From positions 1 through 64,000 of the forward strand of contig NZ_JHYS01000011.1 in assembly GCF_000688255.1 (NCBI RefSeq): a stretch of DNA of 64,000 nt. Direction: 5' to 3'. The notes under the pieces are model-generated. The model did no database searches and was not told where the DNA came from. It was given only the letters and a program-made list of their open reading frames with translations. Numbering within the stretch: the stretch's first letter is position 1; each line of letters begins with the position of its first letter. Below are positions 21,206 through 29,511 of the stretch, one piece after another. The translations under genes and the position numbers were made by a program. The stretch is from Simplicispira psychrophila DSM 11588. Lineage in GTDB: Bacteria > Pseudomonadota > Gammaproteobacteria > Burkholderiales > Burkholderiaceae_C.

Positions 21206-22150
21206 CTAAAAATGGTGGTTGCTCAGCAGAGCGGCGCGGGTGCTGGGGCTGTGCAACTGTGCCAGCCACCACTGCAGGGCGCGGCCGCCCTGGGCCAGAG
21301 GGGTGGCGTTCCAGGCGTAGTGCAGGCGAAAGCTGCGCGTCGGACGGGCCAGTTGGCGACTGACCAAGTGACCCGCTGCAAGGTAAGGACGTGCCATCGG
21401 TTCGGGCAGGAAGCCGCAGCCCAGCCCGCGCAACTGCGCCTGCAGCTTGGCCTGCATGGAGCCTACCGTGAAGACATCCTGGCCTGGGAGCAGGCCCATG
21501 CTGACGCCTTGTCCTTGGGCGGAATCGGCCACGGCAATGGCGCGGTGCAGCAGCAAGGTGGCGTCGGAGAGAGGTTCGGGCACGTGGGCCAGCGGGTGGT
21601 GCGGTGCCACGGCAAAGACAAAAGAGGTCTCGCCGAGCACGTCCTGCTGCAGGCCGGCCACGCGGGAGGTGTTGACCACCACACCGATGGCCAGATCGGC
21701 TTGCCCGCTGGTCAGCGCCTCCAGCGTTCCGGTCAAGATTTCGTCGCGCAATTTGAGCTGGGTGGGCGGTGCTTGGCTATAGAACGCTTCCACCAGTTCC
21801 AGCATGGTGTGCGGCGAAACGGCGCCATCCACGGCAATGGTGAACTGCGGCTCCCAGCCCGTAGCGACGCGCTGGATGCGGTGCGCCACCGCGCTGATGT
21901 CGGTCAGCAATCGCGCGCCCTCGCGCAGCAATTCGGCTCCGGCCTGCGTCGCCCGGGCTTGGCGCGCGCTGCGGTCAAACAGCAGCACATCCAGCGCATC
22001 TTCGATCTGGCGCACGCGGTAAGTCAGGGCACTGGGCACCAAGCCCAGGTGGCGTGCCGCGGCGGCAAAACTGCCCTTATCAGCAATGCATTGCAGCAGA
22101 GCCAGATTGTCAGGCGTCAGACAGTTGCGCGAATTTTGTATGGTTGTCAT
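21206..22150 (-). CDS. LysR-family transcriptional regulator
   Basis: This 314-residue protein has a winged HTH at about 15-75 (DNLALLQCIADKGSFAAAAR, then SALTYRVRQIEDALDVLLFD) and a LysR substrate-binding domain. It is divergent from the pirin gene with 94 bp between start codons, a common layout for a LysR protein controlling its neighbour and itself. A dyad of the T-N11-A kind lies just before its start. The inducer cannot be told from sequence. Confidence 0.92.
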   Translation of the reverse strand: MTTIQNSRNCLTPDNLALLQCIADKGSFAAAARHLGLVPSALTYRVRQIEDALDVLLFDRSARQARATQAGAELLREGARLLTDISAVAHRIQRVATGWEPQFTIAVDGAVSPHTMLELVEAFYSQAPPTQLKLRDEILTGTLEALTSGQADLAIGVVVNTSRVAGLQQDVLGETSFVFAVAPHHPLAHVPEPLSDATLLLHRAIAVADSAQGQGVSMGLLPGQDVFTVGSMQAKLQAQLRGLGCGFLPEPMARPYLAAGHLVSRQLARPTRSFRLHYAWNATPLAQGGRALQWWLAQLHSPSTRAALLSNHHF

Positions 22151-22154
22151 TATT

Positions 22155-22171
22155 TCATTGAAATTATTTGA
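22155..22171. promoter_or_regulatory. Putative LysR binding site (TCA-N11-TGA)
   Basis: TCATTGAAATTATTTGA lies in the AT-rich gap between the divergent LysR and pirin genes and fits the T-N11-A consensus with an extended TCA/TGA dyad. It starts 5 bp from the LysR gene's start codon, consistent with autoregulation. Confidence 0.5.
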
Positions 22172-22244
22172 ATTATTCCGTCAAGATGGCTGTATCTTTT
22201 TTAAAATTGCCGGACATAAAGTCAAGCCATTACAGGAGATTTTT

Positions 22245-22946
22245 ATGTTGACCCTTCGCAAATCGCAAGACCGAGGCCATGCCGACCATGGCTGGCTGAA
22301 TTCGTTTCACAGCTTTTCTTTTGCCGGCTATCACGATCCTCTGCACATGGGGTTTGGCAATCTGCGCGTTATTAATGAAGACCGCATTGCCCCGGGTACC
22401 GGATTTGGCGCACACCGCCACCAGGACATGGAAATCATCAGTTACGTGCTCTCGGGCGAATTGGCACACCAGGACAGTCTGGGCAACATCAAGGGCATCC
22501 CGCCAGGCGATGTGCAGCGCATGAGTGCCGGAAGCGGCGTGGTGCACAGTGAGTTCAACCATGCGGCCGGCCAGACCACGCATTTTCTGCAGATCTGGAT
22601 CGAGCCCCAGGTGAAGGGCATCGCGCCGAGCTATGAGCAAAAAAGTTTTACACAGGCTGAAAAACGTGGTGTCCTGCGTTTGGTCGCGTCGCCCGACGGC
22701 GCACAAGGCTCTGTGCGCGTGCACGCGGATGCGTCCATGTACGCCGGTCTGTTTGACGGCGCCGAGGCCACTGCCCTGGTGCTTCACCCCGCGCGCAAAG
22801 CCTATGTGCATCTGATACGTGGAGCACTGGAGGTCAACGGCCAGGCGCTGGTGGGTGGCGATGCCGCGCTGCTGCAGGGTGAGTCCCTTTTGCGCTTGGG
22901 CAGTGCCAAAGACGCCGAAGTGCTAGTGTTTGACTTGGCAGCCTGA
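22245..22946 (+). CDS. Pirin family protein (bicupin)
   Basis: This 233-residue bicupin starts at ATG 22245 with AGGAG 8 bp upstream. The N-terminal cupin has the metal motif GFGAHRHQDMEIISYVLSGE and HSEFNH, as in YhhW-type quercetinase pirins: histidines and a glutamate that bind an iron or similar ion. The start MLTLRKSQDRGHADHGWLNS is family-like. Relatives include quercetin dioxygenases and redox-responsive regulators; the substrate here is unknown. The stop codon is at the edge of a dispersed repeat. Confidence 0.92.
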   Translation: MLTLRKSQDRGHADHGWLNSFHSFSFAGYHDPLHMGFGNLRVINEDRIAPGTGFGAHRHQDMEIISYVLSGELAHQDSLGNIKGIPPGDVQRMSAGSGVVHSEFNHAAGQTTHFLQIWIEPQVKGIAPSYEQKSFTQAEKRGVLRLVASPDGAQGSVRVHADASMYAGLFDGAEATALVLHPARKAYVHLIRGALEVNGQALVGGDAALLQGESLLRLGSAKDAEVLVFDLAA

Positions 22947-23022
22947 TAGCACCGATTTGAAGGGAAATTGGCCTGAAGCCCTTGCCAGAAAAGCGCTGTT
23001 AGCTCATTTATTGATAGTGTTT
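22945..23022 (-). repeat. Dispersed repeat copy between pirin and trhO
   Basis: The minus-strand reading ATGAGCTAACAGCGCTTTTC, CAAGGGCTTCAGGCCAATT fits the family. It provides the last codons and stop of trhO (TINK and TGA) and touches the pirin stop. Confidence 0.7.
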
Positions 23023-23756
23023 GACGGGCTGACAGACAAGCTGGGCTCCAGCACCCGGCGCGCATCAAAGACAAAACAGCCGTTGTGGTAGTAGTTGCCG
23101 TCGGTCTGCTCGAAGTATTTGAGGATGCCGCCTTCCAGCTGGTAGACGTGCTCGACACCTTCTTCACGCATCAGGAGGGCGGCTTTTTCGCAGCGGATGC
23201 CGCCGGTGCAAAAGCTCACTACGGTCTTGCCGGCCAGTTCGGTCTTGTGCGCGCGCAGGGCCGGCGGAAATTCGGTGAACTTGCTGATGCGCCAGTCGAT
23301 GGCGCCATCAAACGTGCCGGCATCGACCTCGAAGTCGTTGCGCGTGTCCAGCATCGCCACTGCACGGCCGGTATCGTCGTGGCCCTGGGCCAGCCAGCGG
23401 CGCAGCGTCGGCGCATCGACCGAGGGCGCGCGCCCTTGGCTGGGCACGATGGCCGGGTGGTCCATGCGGATGATCTCGCGCTTGACCTTGACCAGCATTT
23501 TGCGAAATGGCACCTGCGCCGACCAGCTCTCCTTGGGCTGCAGATCGGCAAAGCGTGCGTCTTGCCGCAAGGTGTCGATAAAAGCGCGCACAGGTTCGGC
23601 ATGTCCGGCGAGAAAGAAGTTGATGCCTTCCTCGGCCAGCAAGATGGTGCCCAGCAGTTGCGCTGCGCTGGCGCGCGCTTGCAGCGTGTTGCGCAGTACT
23701 GCCGCATCGGGCAGGGGCACAAACTTGTAGCAGGAAATATTCAGGATGGGGAGCAT
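23004..23756 (-). CDS. trhO: tRNA uridine(34) hydroxylase (rhodanese-domain, TrhO/YceA family)
   Basis: This 250-residue member of the YceA/TrhO family forms 5-hydroxyuridine at tRNA position 34, an oxygen-dependent route. The N-terminal part has LNISCYKFVPLPD and GTILLAEEGINFFLAG; the rhodanese domain (about 125-220) carries the active-site loop VSFCTGGIRCEKAALLM. The second cysteine in the loop is a family mark. The usual C-terminal cysteine-containing tail is short here: the protein ends SVSPSNTINK, where the last residues come from a dispersed repeat, so the native tail may have been lost. Confidence 0.88.
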   Translation of the reverse strand: MLPILNISCYKFVPLPDAAVLRNTLQARASAAQLLGTILLAEEGINFFLAGHAEPVRAFIDTLRQDARFADLQPKESWSAQVPFRKMLVKVKREIIRMDHPAIVPSQGRAPSVDAPTLRRWLAQGHDDTGRAVAMLDTRNDFEVDAGTFDGAIDWRISKFTEFPPALRAHKTELAGKTVVSFCTGGIRCEKAALLMREEGVEHVYQLEGGILKYFEQTDGNYYHNGCFVFDARRVLEPSLSVSPSNTINK

Positions 23757-23791
23757 GGTTGCAATGCTATGCGCAGGCGGTACTGCGCGTC

Positions 23792-23825
23792 AGGAAGGCA
23801 CCAAGAAGGCACCAGGAAGGCACCA
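23792..23825 (+). repeat. Tandem repeat, about three 11-12 bp units
   Basis: AGGAAGGCACCA, AGAAGGCACCA and GGAAGGCACCA follow each other at 23792-23825, directly upstream of trhO (minus strand) and next to the MinD-like stop. No function is evident. Confidence 0.6.
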
Positions 23826-23829
23826 ATGC

Positions 23830-24711
23830 TCAGGGGGCGCGCACCAGTAGCGATTCTTCGATCTTGTTGGCCAGTTGTGAAATCGCCAGCGCTGCAGGGC
23901 AGCCGGGGGTGTGCAGCAGCAGCAGTTGGCGGCGCATGATGGCGTCGCGCACGGCCGGATCGGCAGGGATGTCGCCCATGTGGATCAGGCGCATCGGCCG
24001 ACCCGATTCGGTGGCGACAAAGCGGTCGAGCACCTGCTGCAACTGGCCAGTGATGGCCCGGCCATCGCCCGGGCGTACCGCCTGGTTGACCACCATGCGC
24101 ACATGTTGTCGTTTTTGTTGCACCGTGAGCACCTTGATGGCGGCGTAGGCGTCGGTCAGCGAGGTCGGCTCGGGGGTGGCAACGATCAGCACTTCAGAGG
24201 CCAGCGAGATGGAGAACAGCACCACATCCGAGATGCCGGCGCCGGTGTCCAGCAAGATGACGTCGTAGCGCGGTGTCAGCAGCTGGATGATGTTCAGGAA
24301 TTCGTTGCGTACTTCCGGCGTCAGGCGAGAATATTCGACCATGCCCGAGCCGGCCAGTAGTACGGAGAAGCCACCGGGTGCGGCCACGATGGCGTCGTTG
24401 AGTTTGGCTTTACCGGTAAAGACATCGTGCAGCGTGATCTTGGGGTGCAAGTTCAGGATCACGTCGAGGTTGGCCAGCCCCAGATCGGCGTCCAGCACCA
24501 GTACGCGCTGGCCACGGCGTGTCAATGCGGCTGCCAGATTGGCAGAGATAAAGGTCTTGCCGACGCCGCCTTTGCCGCTGGTGACGGCAATGATGCGGGC
24601 GCTGCGGCCTGTGGGGGCAGGCGCTGTCGGGACCACCGGGGCCACCGGGGTCGCCGCAGTAGCTGCCGTAGTGGCAGGGAGGGTAATCGGCAGGGACGAC
24701 GCGTCGCTCAT
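23830..24711 (-). CDS. MinD/ParA-family ATPase, FlhG-like
   Basis: This 293-residue P-loop ATPase has the deviant Walker A motif in IIAVTSGKGGVGKTFISANL, VLVLDADLGLANLDVILNL (Walker A' region) and the DVILLDTGAGISDVVLF Walker B region. Sequence flavour (TPEPTSLTDAYAAIKVL) is that of FlhG/FleN-type MinD proteins that set flagellar number or place, but no flagellar gene is in the window. The first 35 residues are low-complexity Ala/Thr/Pro. ATG 24711 is 10 bp after the GGDEF gene; ATG 24735 is possible and would overlap it. The tight coupling suggests a c-di-GMP-linked operon. Confidence 0.88.
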   Translation of the reverse strand: MSDASSLPITLPATTAATAATPVAPVVPTAPAPTGRSARIIAVTSGKGGVGKTFISANLAAALTRRGQRVLVLDADLGLANLDVILNLHPKITLHDVFTGKAKLNDAIVAAPGGFSVLLAGSGMVEYSRLTPEVRNEFLNIIQLLTPRYDVILLDTGAGISDVVLFSISLASEVLIVATPEPTSLTDAYAAIKVLTVQQKRQHVRMVVNQAVRPGDGRAITGQLQQVLDRFVATESGRPMRLIHMGDIPADPAVRDAIMRRQLLLLHTPGCPAALAISQLANKIEESLLVRAP

Positions 24712-24721
24712 GTCATCGCTT

Positions 24722-25489
24722 TCAGTAGGCGCCATCGGGGCTAGGTAAAGGCGGCAAGTCGCCCCAGTCTGAGGGGGAGTAGAGCGGACCAAACAGCAGG
24801 CTCTTTTCTTCGGCACTGACGGTGCTGTTGGGCTGCGCCTCAATGCACACACGGTTGCGGCCGGTGGTCTTTGCTTGGTAGAGCTGGTGGTCGGCGCGGT
24901 CCGTCCAGAGCGTGGTGGTCGAGCGCACCCATTGCAGCGCAAACGCGCCGCCAATGCTGACAGTGACGCACAATTTTTTGTGGGGGGCCACTTGCACTAC
25001 GGTGGTTTCGATGGCGCGCCGGATACGTTCCGCCACGGCTTGGCCAAAAGGTCCTTGGCAGGCGGGCAGGACGACGGCAAATTCTTCGCCGCCGTAGCGC
25101 GCCAGGGTGTCCATGGGGCGCACGCAGGCGTTCAGGGTTTGTGCCACGGCCTGCAAGACGAGGTCGCCGGCGGGATGGCCGTAGGTGTCGTTGACGTGCT
25201 TGAAATGGTCAATGTCCAACATCAATAGCAGTGCTGCTTCGCCGGAGCGTGTGACGCGATCGATTTCGCGTTCCAGCACCGAGCGAAAGTGGCGCCGGTT
25301 GGCCAACCCCGTCAGGGGATCACGCAACGACAACTCGCACAAGCCATCGATCAGGCTTTGCAGATAGACCGTGGGTGAAGCCTGCGCAGGAGGGGCAGCA
25401 ATGCCGTCGGCCTGCTCTACCAACGCGATAGCTGTTTCCAGACGCAAATCGTGCAGATAAAGGGGTTTGGAGGACGCAGAGTTGGACAC
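24722..25489 (-). CDS. Diguanylate cyclase (GGDEF)
   Basis: This 255-residue cytoplasmic protein has a short N-terminal region (about 1-50) and a GGDEF domain (about 52-225): DPLTGLANRRHFRSVLERE, MLDIDHFKHVNDTYGHPAGD and YGGEEFAVVL, all key residues present, so c-di-GMP synthesis is expected. An inhibitory site may be RPMD in CVRPMDTLARYGGEEF. The start is GTG 25489 and has no clear ribosome binding site. It precedes the MinD/FlhG-like gene by 10 bp. Confidence 0.9.
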   Translation of the reverse strand: MSNSASSKPLYLHDLRLETAIALVEQADGIAAPPAQASPTVYLQSLIDGLCELSLRDPLTGLANRRHFRSVLEREIDRVTRSGEAALLLMLDIDHFKHVNDTYGHPAGDLVLQAVAQTLNACVRPMDTLARYGGEEFAVVLPACQGPFGQAVAERIRRAIETTVVQVAPHKKLCVTVSIGGAFALQWVRSTTTLWTDRADHQLYQAKTTGRNRVCIEAQPNSTVSAEEKSLLFGPLYSPSDWGDLPPLPSPDGAY

Positions 25490-25557
25490 AGATAAAGCAA
25501 AAGAAGTTGGAGTAAGTGTAACCTTGCGGTTGGCTTTTATTTGTCCCTGGGCAGGCT

Positions 25558-27267
25558 TTACGTCTTCGGTACAACGCCTATTTCACCGCTCTTTTCGGGG
25601 GATGGTTGTTGCAGTGCGTGTATAGCTGCAGCGTCAGAGCGATAGATGCGCAAATGCTGATCTGGCCGTAGAACCTGGGCACGCAGCAATACTTCTTCTA
25701 CAGGCAGCTTCAAGCCGCTGACATGCAGTGTGCTGCCATGGAATCGCACTAGCGCTTCGATGCGGACAAAGCTTTCCACCCCAGTGACGTCAATGCGGTT
25801 GATGGACTGGGCAAACAGGCAGACATGGCGTACTTGCGGCTGTGCATCCAGGCGCTCGGCCAGAGCGCGCTCCAGTGCACTGGCCGAGGCAAAGTCCAGT
25901 GCTGCGTCCATGCGCAGCGCCAGCACGTCGGGTGCCAGCGCCGGTAGGTGCCACAAGTGGCGATCGCGCAGGCTGCCATCGGGATGCAGCCCGACTTCAA
26001 TGATGCGCGGATGCAGGCGTTGGTACAAAAAATGGCTCAAGTTGATCAGCAAACCCACCAACACGCCCCAATACAGGCGCGGCGCCGTGGCCAAGGTCAC
26101 GGCGAAGGTGGTGGCGCTGATGGACGCCTCGATGCGCGAGATGCGCCACAGCTGGGCAAACATGCTGGGTTTGATGAGTCCGGTGATGGCCGTGACCACC
26201 ACGGCGGCCAGCACCGCCTGCGGTACGTGGTAGAGCGCCGGCATCAGCCACAGCAGCGCCACCAGCACCAGCGCCGTGGCAAAAATGCTGGCCCAGCCGG
26301 TGCGTGCACCGGCATACAGGTTGATAGCCGAGCGGGAGAACGAAGCGCTGGTAGCAAAACTGCCGCACAAGCCCGAGCTGATTTTGGCCATACCGTGGGC
26401 GATCAAATCCTGGTTTTCATTCCAGCGCGTGCCCCCGCTTTGGTGATCGACCTTGGCGCTGGACGCCGTCTCCAGAAAACTCACCAGCGTGACCACCAGC
26501 ACCGGCATGATGAGCGCGCTCAGGTGGTCCCAGGACAGAATGCCGGGCCAGTAAAAATGCGGTAAACCGGCTGGCAGGGTGCCCACCACTTTGCCACCTC
26601 CCTCGGCATAGCCCAGCGCCCAACTTAAGGCGCCGGCGGCCCCCATGATGACAATCACCGCTGGAAACTGTGGCCACTGGCGCTTGGACAGGACCAGCGC
26701 CGCCACGCTGCCCAGGCCAAAGCCGGCGGCGCCCGCATCAAAGTGGGACCATTGCGGTGTGGTGAGTAAGCTTTCCAGCGGCACGTTCAGGCCGGTCAGG
26801 GCGGGCAATTGCGATGCCAGGATCAGCCAGGCTGCTGCCTGGGTGAAGCCGCCCAGCACCGGCGAGGTGACCAGCTGCAGCAGCCAGCCAAAGCGCACCA
26901 CGCCCAGCACGAGTTGCAATGCGCCCGACAGCAGAGCCATCCAAACCGCCAAGGCCACCCACTGCGCACTGCCGGGTTCGGCTAGACCGGTAAGCGAGGT
27001 GCCGATGAGCAGACTGGTCAGAGCCGTCGGGCCGACGCCCAGCCGGGTCGAAGAACTCCACAGCACGGCCACGATAGCCGGCAGCAGCGAGGCATAAATG
27101 CCGGTCACCAAAGGCATTCCGGCCAGGGCGGCATAAGCCACGCCTTGCGGTACCAGCATCAGCCCCACCGTCATGCCGGCCCAGAATTCGCCACGCAGTA
27201 AGGGGCCGTTAGGCCGGGGCCAAATCAGAAAAGGAAACCAGCGTTGAAAATGGGACGGGGTGGACAT
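25558..27267 (-). CDS. SulP-family anion transporter with STAS domain
   Basis: This 569-residue protein has about ten to twelve membrane segments in the first 410 residues, including the SulP segment VGLMLVPQGVAYAALAGMPL and TASFSRSAINLYAGARTGWAS. The C-terminal STAS domain (about 440-550) holds INRIDVTGVESF. SulP proteins carry sulfate, bicarbonate or other anions across the inner membrane, often with sodium or protons. Neighbours do not indicate which anion; no carbonic anhydrase or sulfate assimilation gene is adjacent. ATG 27267. Confidence 0.92.
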   Translation of the reverse strand: MSTPSHFQRWFPFLIWPRPNGPLLRGEFWAGMTVGLMLVPQGVAYAALAGMPLVTGIYASLLPAIVAVLWSSSTRLGVGPTALTSLLIGTSLTGLAEPGSAQWVALAVWMALLSGALQLVLGVVRFGWLLQLVTSPVLGGFTQAAAWLILASQLPALTGLNVPLESLLTTPQWSHFDAGAAGFGLGSVAALVLSKRQWPQFPAVIVIMGAAGALSWALGYAEGGGKVVGTLPAGLPHFYWPGILSWDHLSALIMPVLVVTLVSFLETASSAKVDHQSGGTRWNENQDLIAHGMAKISSGLCGSFATSASFSRSAINLYAGARTGWASIFATALVLVALLWLMPALYHVPQAVLAAVVVTAITGLIKPSMFAQLWRISRIEASISATTFAVTLATAPRLYWGVLVGLLINLSHFLYQRLHPRIIEVGLHPDGSLRDRHLWHLPALAPDVLALRMDAALDFASASALERALAERLDAQPQVRHVCLFAQSINRIDVTGVESFVRIEALVRFHGSTLHVSGLKLPVEEVLLRAQVLRPDQHLRIYRSDAAAIHALQQPSPEKSGEIGVVPKT

Positions 27268-27349
27268 ACAAGGGATGGTCGTATCGGACGCAAAGCGGGC
27301 AGGTTGTCGTTACCGTCCTACAAGGGGTTGGGTGGTTTCTGACCCGTCA

Positions 27350-27367
27350 TGGGGGTACCAGCCCCCT
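27350..27367. other. Short G-rich hairpin upstream of the BON lipoprotein
   Basis: GGGGG TACCAG CCCCC at 27351-27366 can form a five-bp stem 35 bp before the start. It may lie in the 5' leader; no other support. Confidence 0.3.
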
Positions 27368-27401
27368 AGAGTGCAGTGTATTCACACGTTCAAGGAGCTG
27401 C

Positions 27402-27896
27402 ATGATGCTAAAAAAAACCGTTCTCCATCGTCCCAATGTCCGTATCGTCGGTTGGCTGGCCGTCAGCGCCCTGGCTTTGGGGCTGGCCGCTTGCGACAAG
27501 ATGAAAGAGCCTACGGCAGGCGAAAGGCTTGATTCCGCAGTCGATAAAACGCAACGTGCCGCAGAAAATGCCAAAGTGGATGCGGAAAGAGCCCTGTCGT
27601 CGGCACAGACCAAAACCGAGGCAGTAGCGCACGATGCGGCGCAAGCTGCACGCGAGGCCGGCAACTCGAGTATGGAGCTGATGGACGATGTATCGATCAC
27701 GGCACGCGTCTCGGCTGGACTGGCGCAAGACTCGGCCCTCAGCGCCTTAAGGATTGATGTTGATACCAGCAACGGCGTTGTGACACTGAAAGGTCCCGCT
27801 CCTACGCAAGAAGCCAAAGACCGCGCCAGCAGCATTGCCCAAGGCGTCAAGGGCGTCAGTTCGGTCGTCAACCAACTTACCGTGCAAGCGAGCTGA
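27402..27896 (+). CDS. BON-domain lipoprotein
   Basis: This 164-residue envelope protein has a lipoprotein signal (lipobox ALGLAACDK, cysteine at about 31). A charged coiled-coil stretch (about 35-90) is followed by a BON domain (about 95-160; VSITARVSAGLAQDSALSAL, VTLKGPAPTQEAKDRA). BON proteins bind phospholipid and are often stress induced (OsmY-like). The start is ATG 27402 or 27405, with AAGGAG upstream. The 134-bp gap from the divergent SulP gene holds a CGTCCTACA motif and a hairpin that could belong to its regulation. Confidence 0.9.
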   Translation: MMLKKTVLHRPNVRIVGWLAVSALALGLAACDKMKEPTAGERLDSAVDKTQRAAENAKVDAERALSSAQTKTEAVAHDAAQAAREAGNSSMELMDDVSITARVSAGLAQDSALSALRIDVDTSNGVVTLKGPAPTQEAKDRASSIAQGVKGVSSVVNQLTVQAS

Positions 27897-27947
27897 GCGG
27901 GCAGTGTGGTGGCTGTTGTCAGTGTCTGCTGACGCTACCATCACGGC

Positions 27948-29183
27948 ATGAAAGATCTTGCCCAGCACCTGTCCACCCGTATCATTCACCACGATTACGT
28001 CGCCCCCGAAGGCTTTGTGGCACCGGCCATCGCCGTGCACAAAGCCTCAACGGTGATTTTTCCGAGCATTGCCGCTCTGCGCTCGCGCCAGTGGAAAGAC
28101 AAAAGCGGCTACACCTACGGCTTGCATGGCACGCCCACCACCTTCACCTTGGAAGAGCGCTTGTGTGCGCTGGAAGGCGGTTTGCAATGCGTGCTGGTAC
28201 CCAGCGGTCTGGCGGCCATTGCCAATGTGTCGCTGGCGCTGCTCAAAACCGGTGACGAGGTGCTCATCCCCGACAACGCCTACGGCCCGAACAAGTCGAT
28301 GGCCGAGGCGACCCTGGCGCAGTTTGGCATTCGCCATGTGTTGTACGACGCGCTCGATGTGGCTGATCTGGCTGCCAAAATCACGCCAGCCACGCGCCTG
28401 GTGTGGCTTGAATCGCCTGGCTCTGTCACGCTTGAATTCCCTGATCTGCCCGAAATGGTGCGCCTGTGCCGCGCGCGCGGCGTCATTACGGCGCTGGACA
28501 ACACCTGGGGGGCCGGGCTGGCATTTGCACCCTTTGACCTGAGCGGCGATGGCAGCCACGATCTGGGCGTAGATATTTCCATCCATGCCTTGACCAAATA
28601 CCCCAGCGGTGGCGGTGATGTGCTGATGGGCAGTGTCATGACGCGCAGCGCTGCACTGCACTGCCGCATTCAGGAGTTGCATATGCATCTGGGCTTGGGA
28701 GTAGGCGCCAACGATGCCGAGGCGGTGCTGCGCTCCCTGCCCACCATTGAACTGCGTTACCGCGCCCATGACGCAGCGGCGCGCACGCTGGCGCGTTGGC
28801 TGCAGCAGCAAAGACCGGTGGTGCAGGTGCTGCATCCTGCCCTGCTCGGGTCGCCCGGCCATGCCCATTGGCAGGCACTGTGCGGCGCAGCGCAGGGCGG
28901 TGAGGGCGCGGCGGCGGGTTTGTTCAGTGTGGTGATCGATACGCGCTACAGCCAGGCGCAGGTCGATGCGTTTTGCGATGCATTGCAACTGTTCAAAATT
29001 GGCTACAGCTGGGGTGGGCCCATCAGTCTGGTGGTACCGTACGCGCTTGATTCCATGCGCCAGCGGCCTTCGCCGCAGCTGCAACCGGGCACCGTGGTGC
29101 GCTTTTCCATTGGTCTGGAGGCGGTGCAGGATCTGCAGCGTGACTTGACGCAGGCACTCGAACAGGCGTTTGGGCCGCTTTGA
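27948..29183 (+). CDS. metC: Cystathionine beta-lyase
   Basis: This 411-residue PLP enzyme of the Cys/Met metabolism family cleaves cystathionine to homocysteine, pyruvate and ammonia in methionine synthesis. The PLP-lysine is in SIHALTKYPSGGGDVLMGS; upstream are YGLHGTPTTFTLEERLCALE and CVLVPSGLAAIANVSLALL. The end KIGYSWGGPISLVVPY is like MetC rather than the gamma-lyases. ATG 27948; 51 bp after the BON gene. Confidence 0.92.
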   Translation: MKDLAQHLSTRIIHHDYVAPEGFVAPAIAVHKASTVIFPSIAALRSRQWKDKSGYTYGLHGTPTTFTLEERLCALEGGLQCVLVPSGLAAIANVSLALLKTGDEVLIPDNAYGPNKSMAEATLAQFGIRHVLYDALDVADLAAKITPATRLVWLESPGSVTLEFPDLPEMVRLCRARGVITALDNTWGAGLAFAPFDLSGDGSHDLGVDISIHALTKYPSGGGDVLMGSVMTRSAALHCRIQELHMHLGLGVGANDAEAVLRSLPTIELRYRAHDAAARTLARWLQQQRPVVQVLHPALLGSPGHAHWQALCGAAQGGEGAAAGLFSVVIDTRYSQAQVDAFCDALQLFKIGYSWGGPISLVVPYALDSMRQRPSPQLQPGTVVRFSIGLEAVQDLQRDLTQALEQAFGPL

Positions 29184-29300
29184 ACTTTACCCCCGGTTCT
29201 GACTGCGCAGCGGGAGGCAGGATAAGGTGGATACGCTTTTTGCGGCGACACCTGCAGACCAAGCTGTTACAGTGCCCGATAACTTTGGAGACCTTACACC

Positions 29301-29495
29301 TTGGCTACACCTAATTACGGCTACGAAAAGCGCCAGCGCGAGCTGGCCAAAAAGAAGAAAAAAGAAGAAAAAGTGCGGGCTAAAACTGCTCCGCAGCGGC
29401 CTGATGGCTATTCTCCCCAGCCACAAGATGGCGATTTCCAGAGCGCGGAAATCGTCCCGTCTGCTCCAGACGGTGAAGGCAGTCAACCCGGCTGA
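29301..29495 (+). CDS. Small lysine-rich conserved protein of unknown function
   Basis: These 64 residues begin ATPNYGYEKRQRELAKK after the initiator, with a long Lys/Glu run, and end acidic/polar. The start is TTG 29301, with GGAG 10 bp upstream. Very basic N-terminus suggests nucleic acid or ribosome contact, but nothing proves it. I believe similar small proteins are common in related Burkholderiales; that is recollection, not a search. It sits between metC and the convergent tesA. Confidence 0.7.
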   Translation: MATPNYGYEKRQRELAKKKKKEEKVRAKTAPQRPDGYSPQPQDGDFQSAEIVPSAPDGEGSQPG

Positions 29496-29511
29496 TCAGC
29501 CCTGGTTTTGC

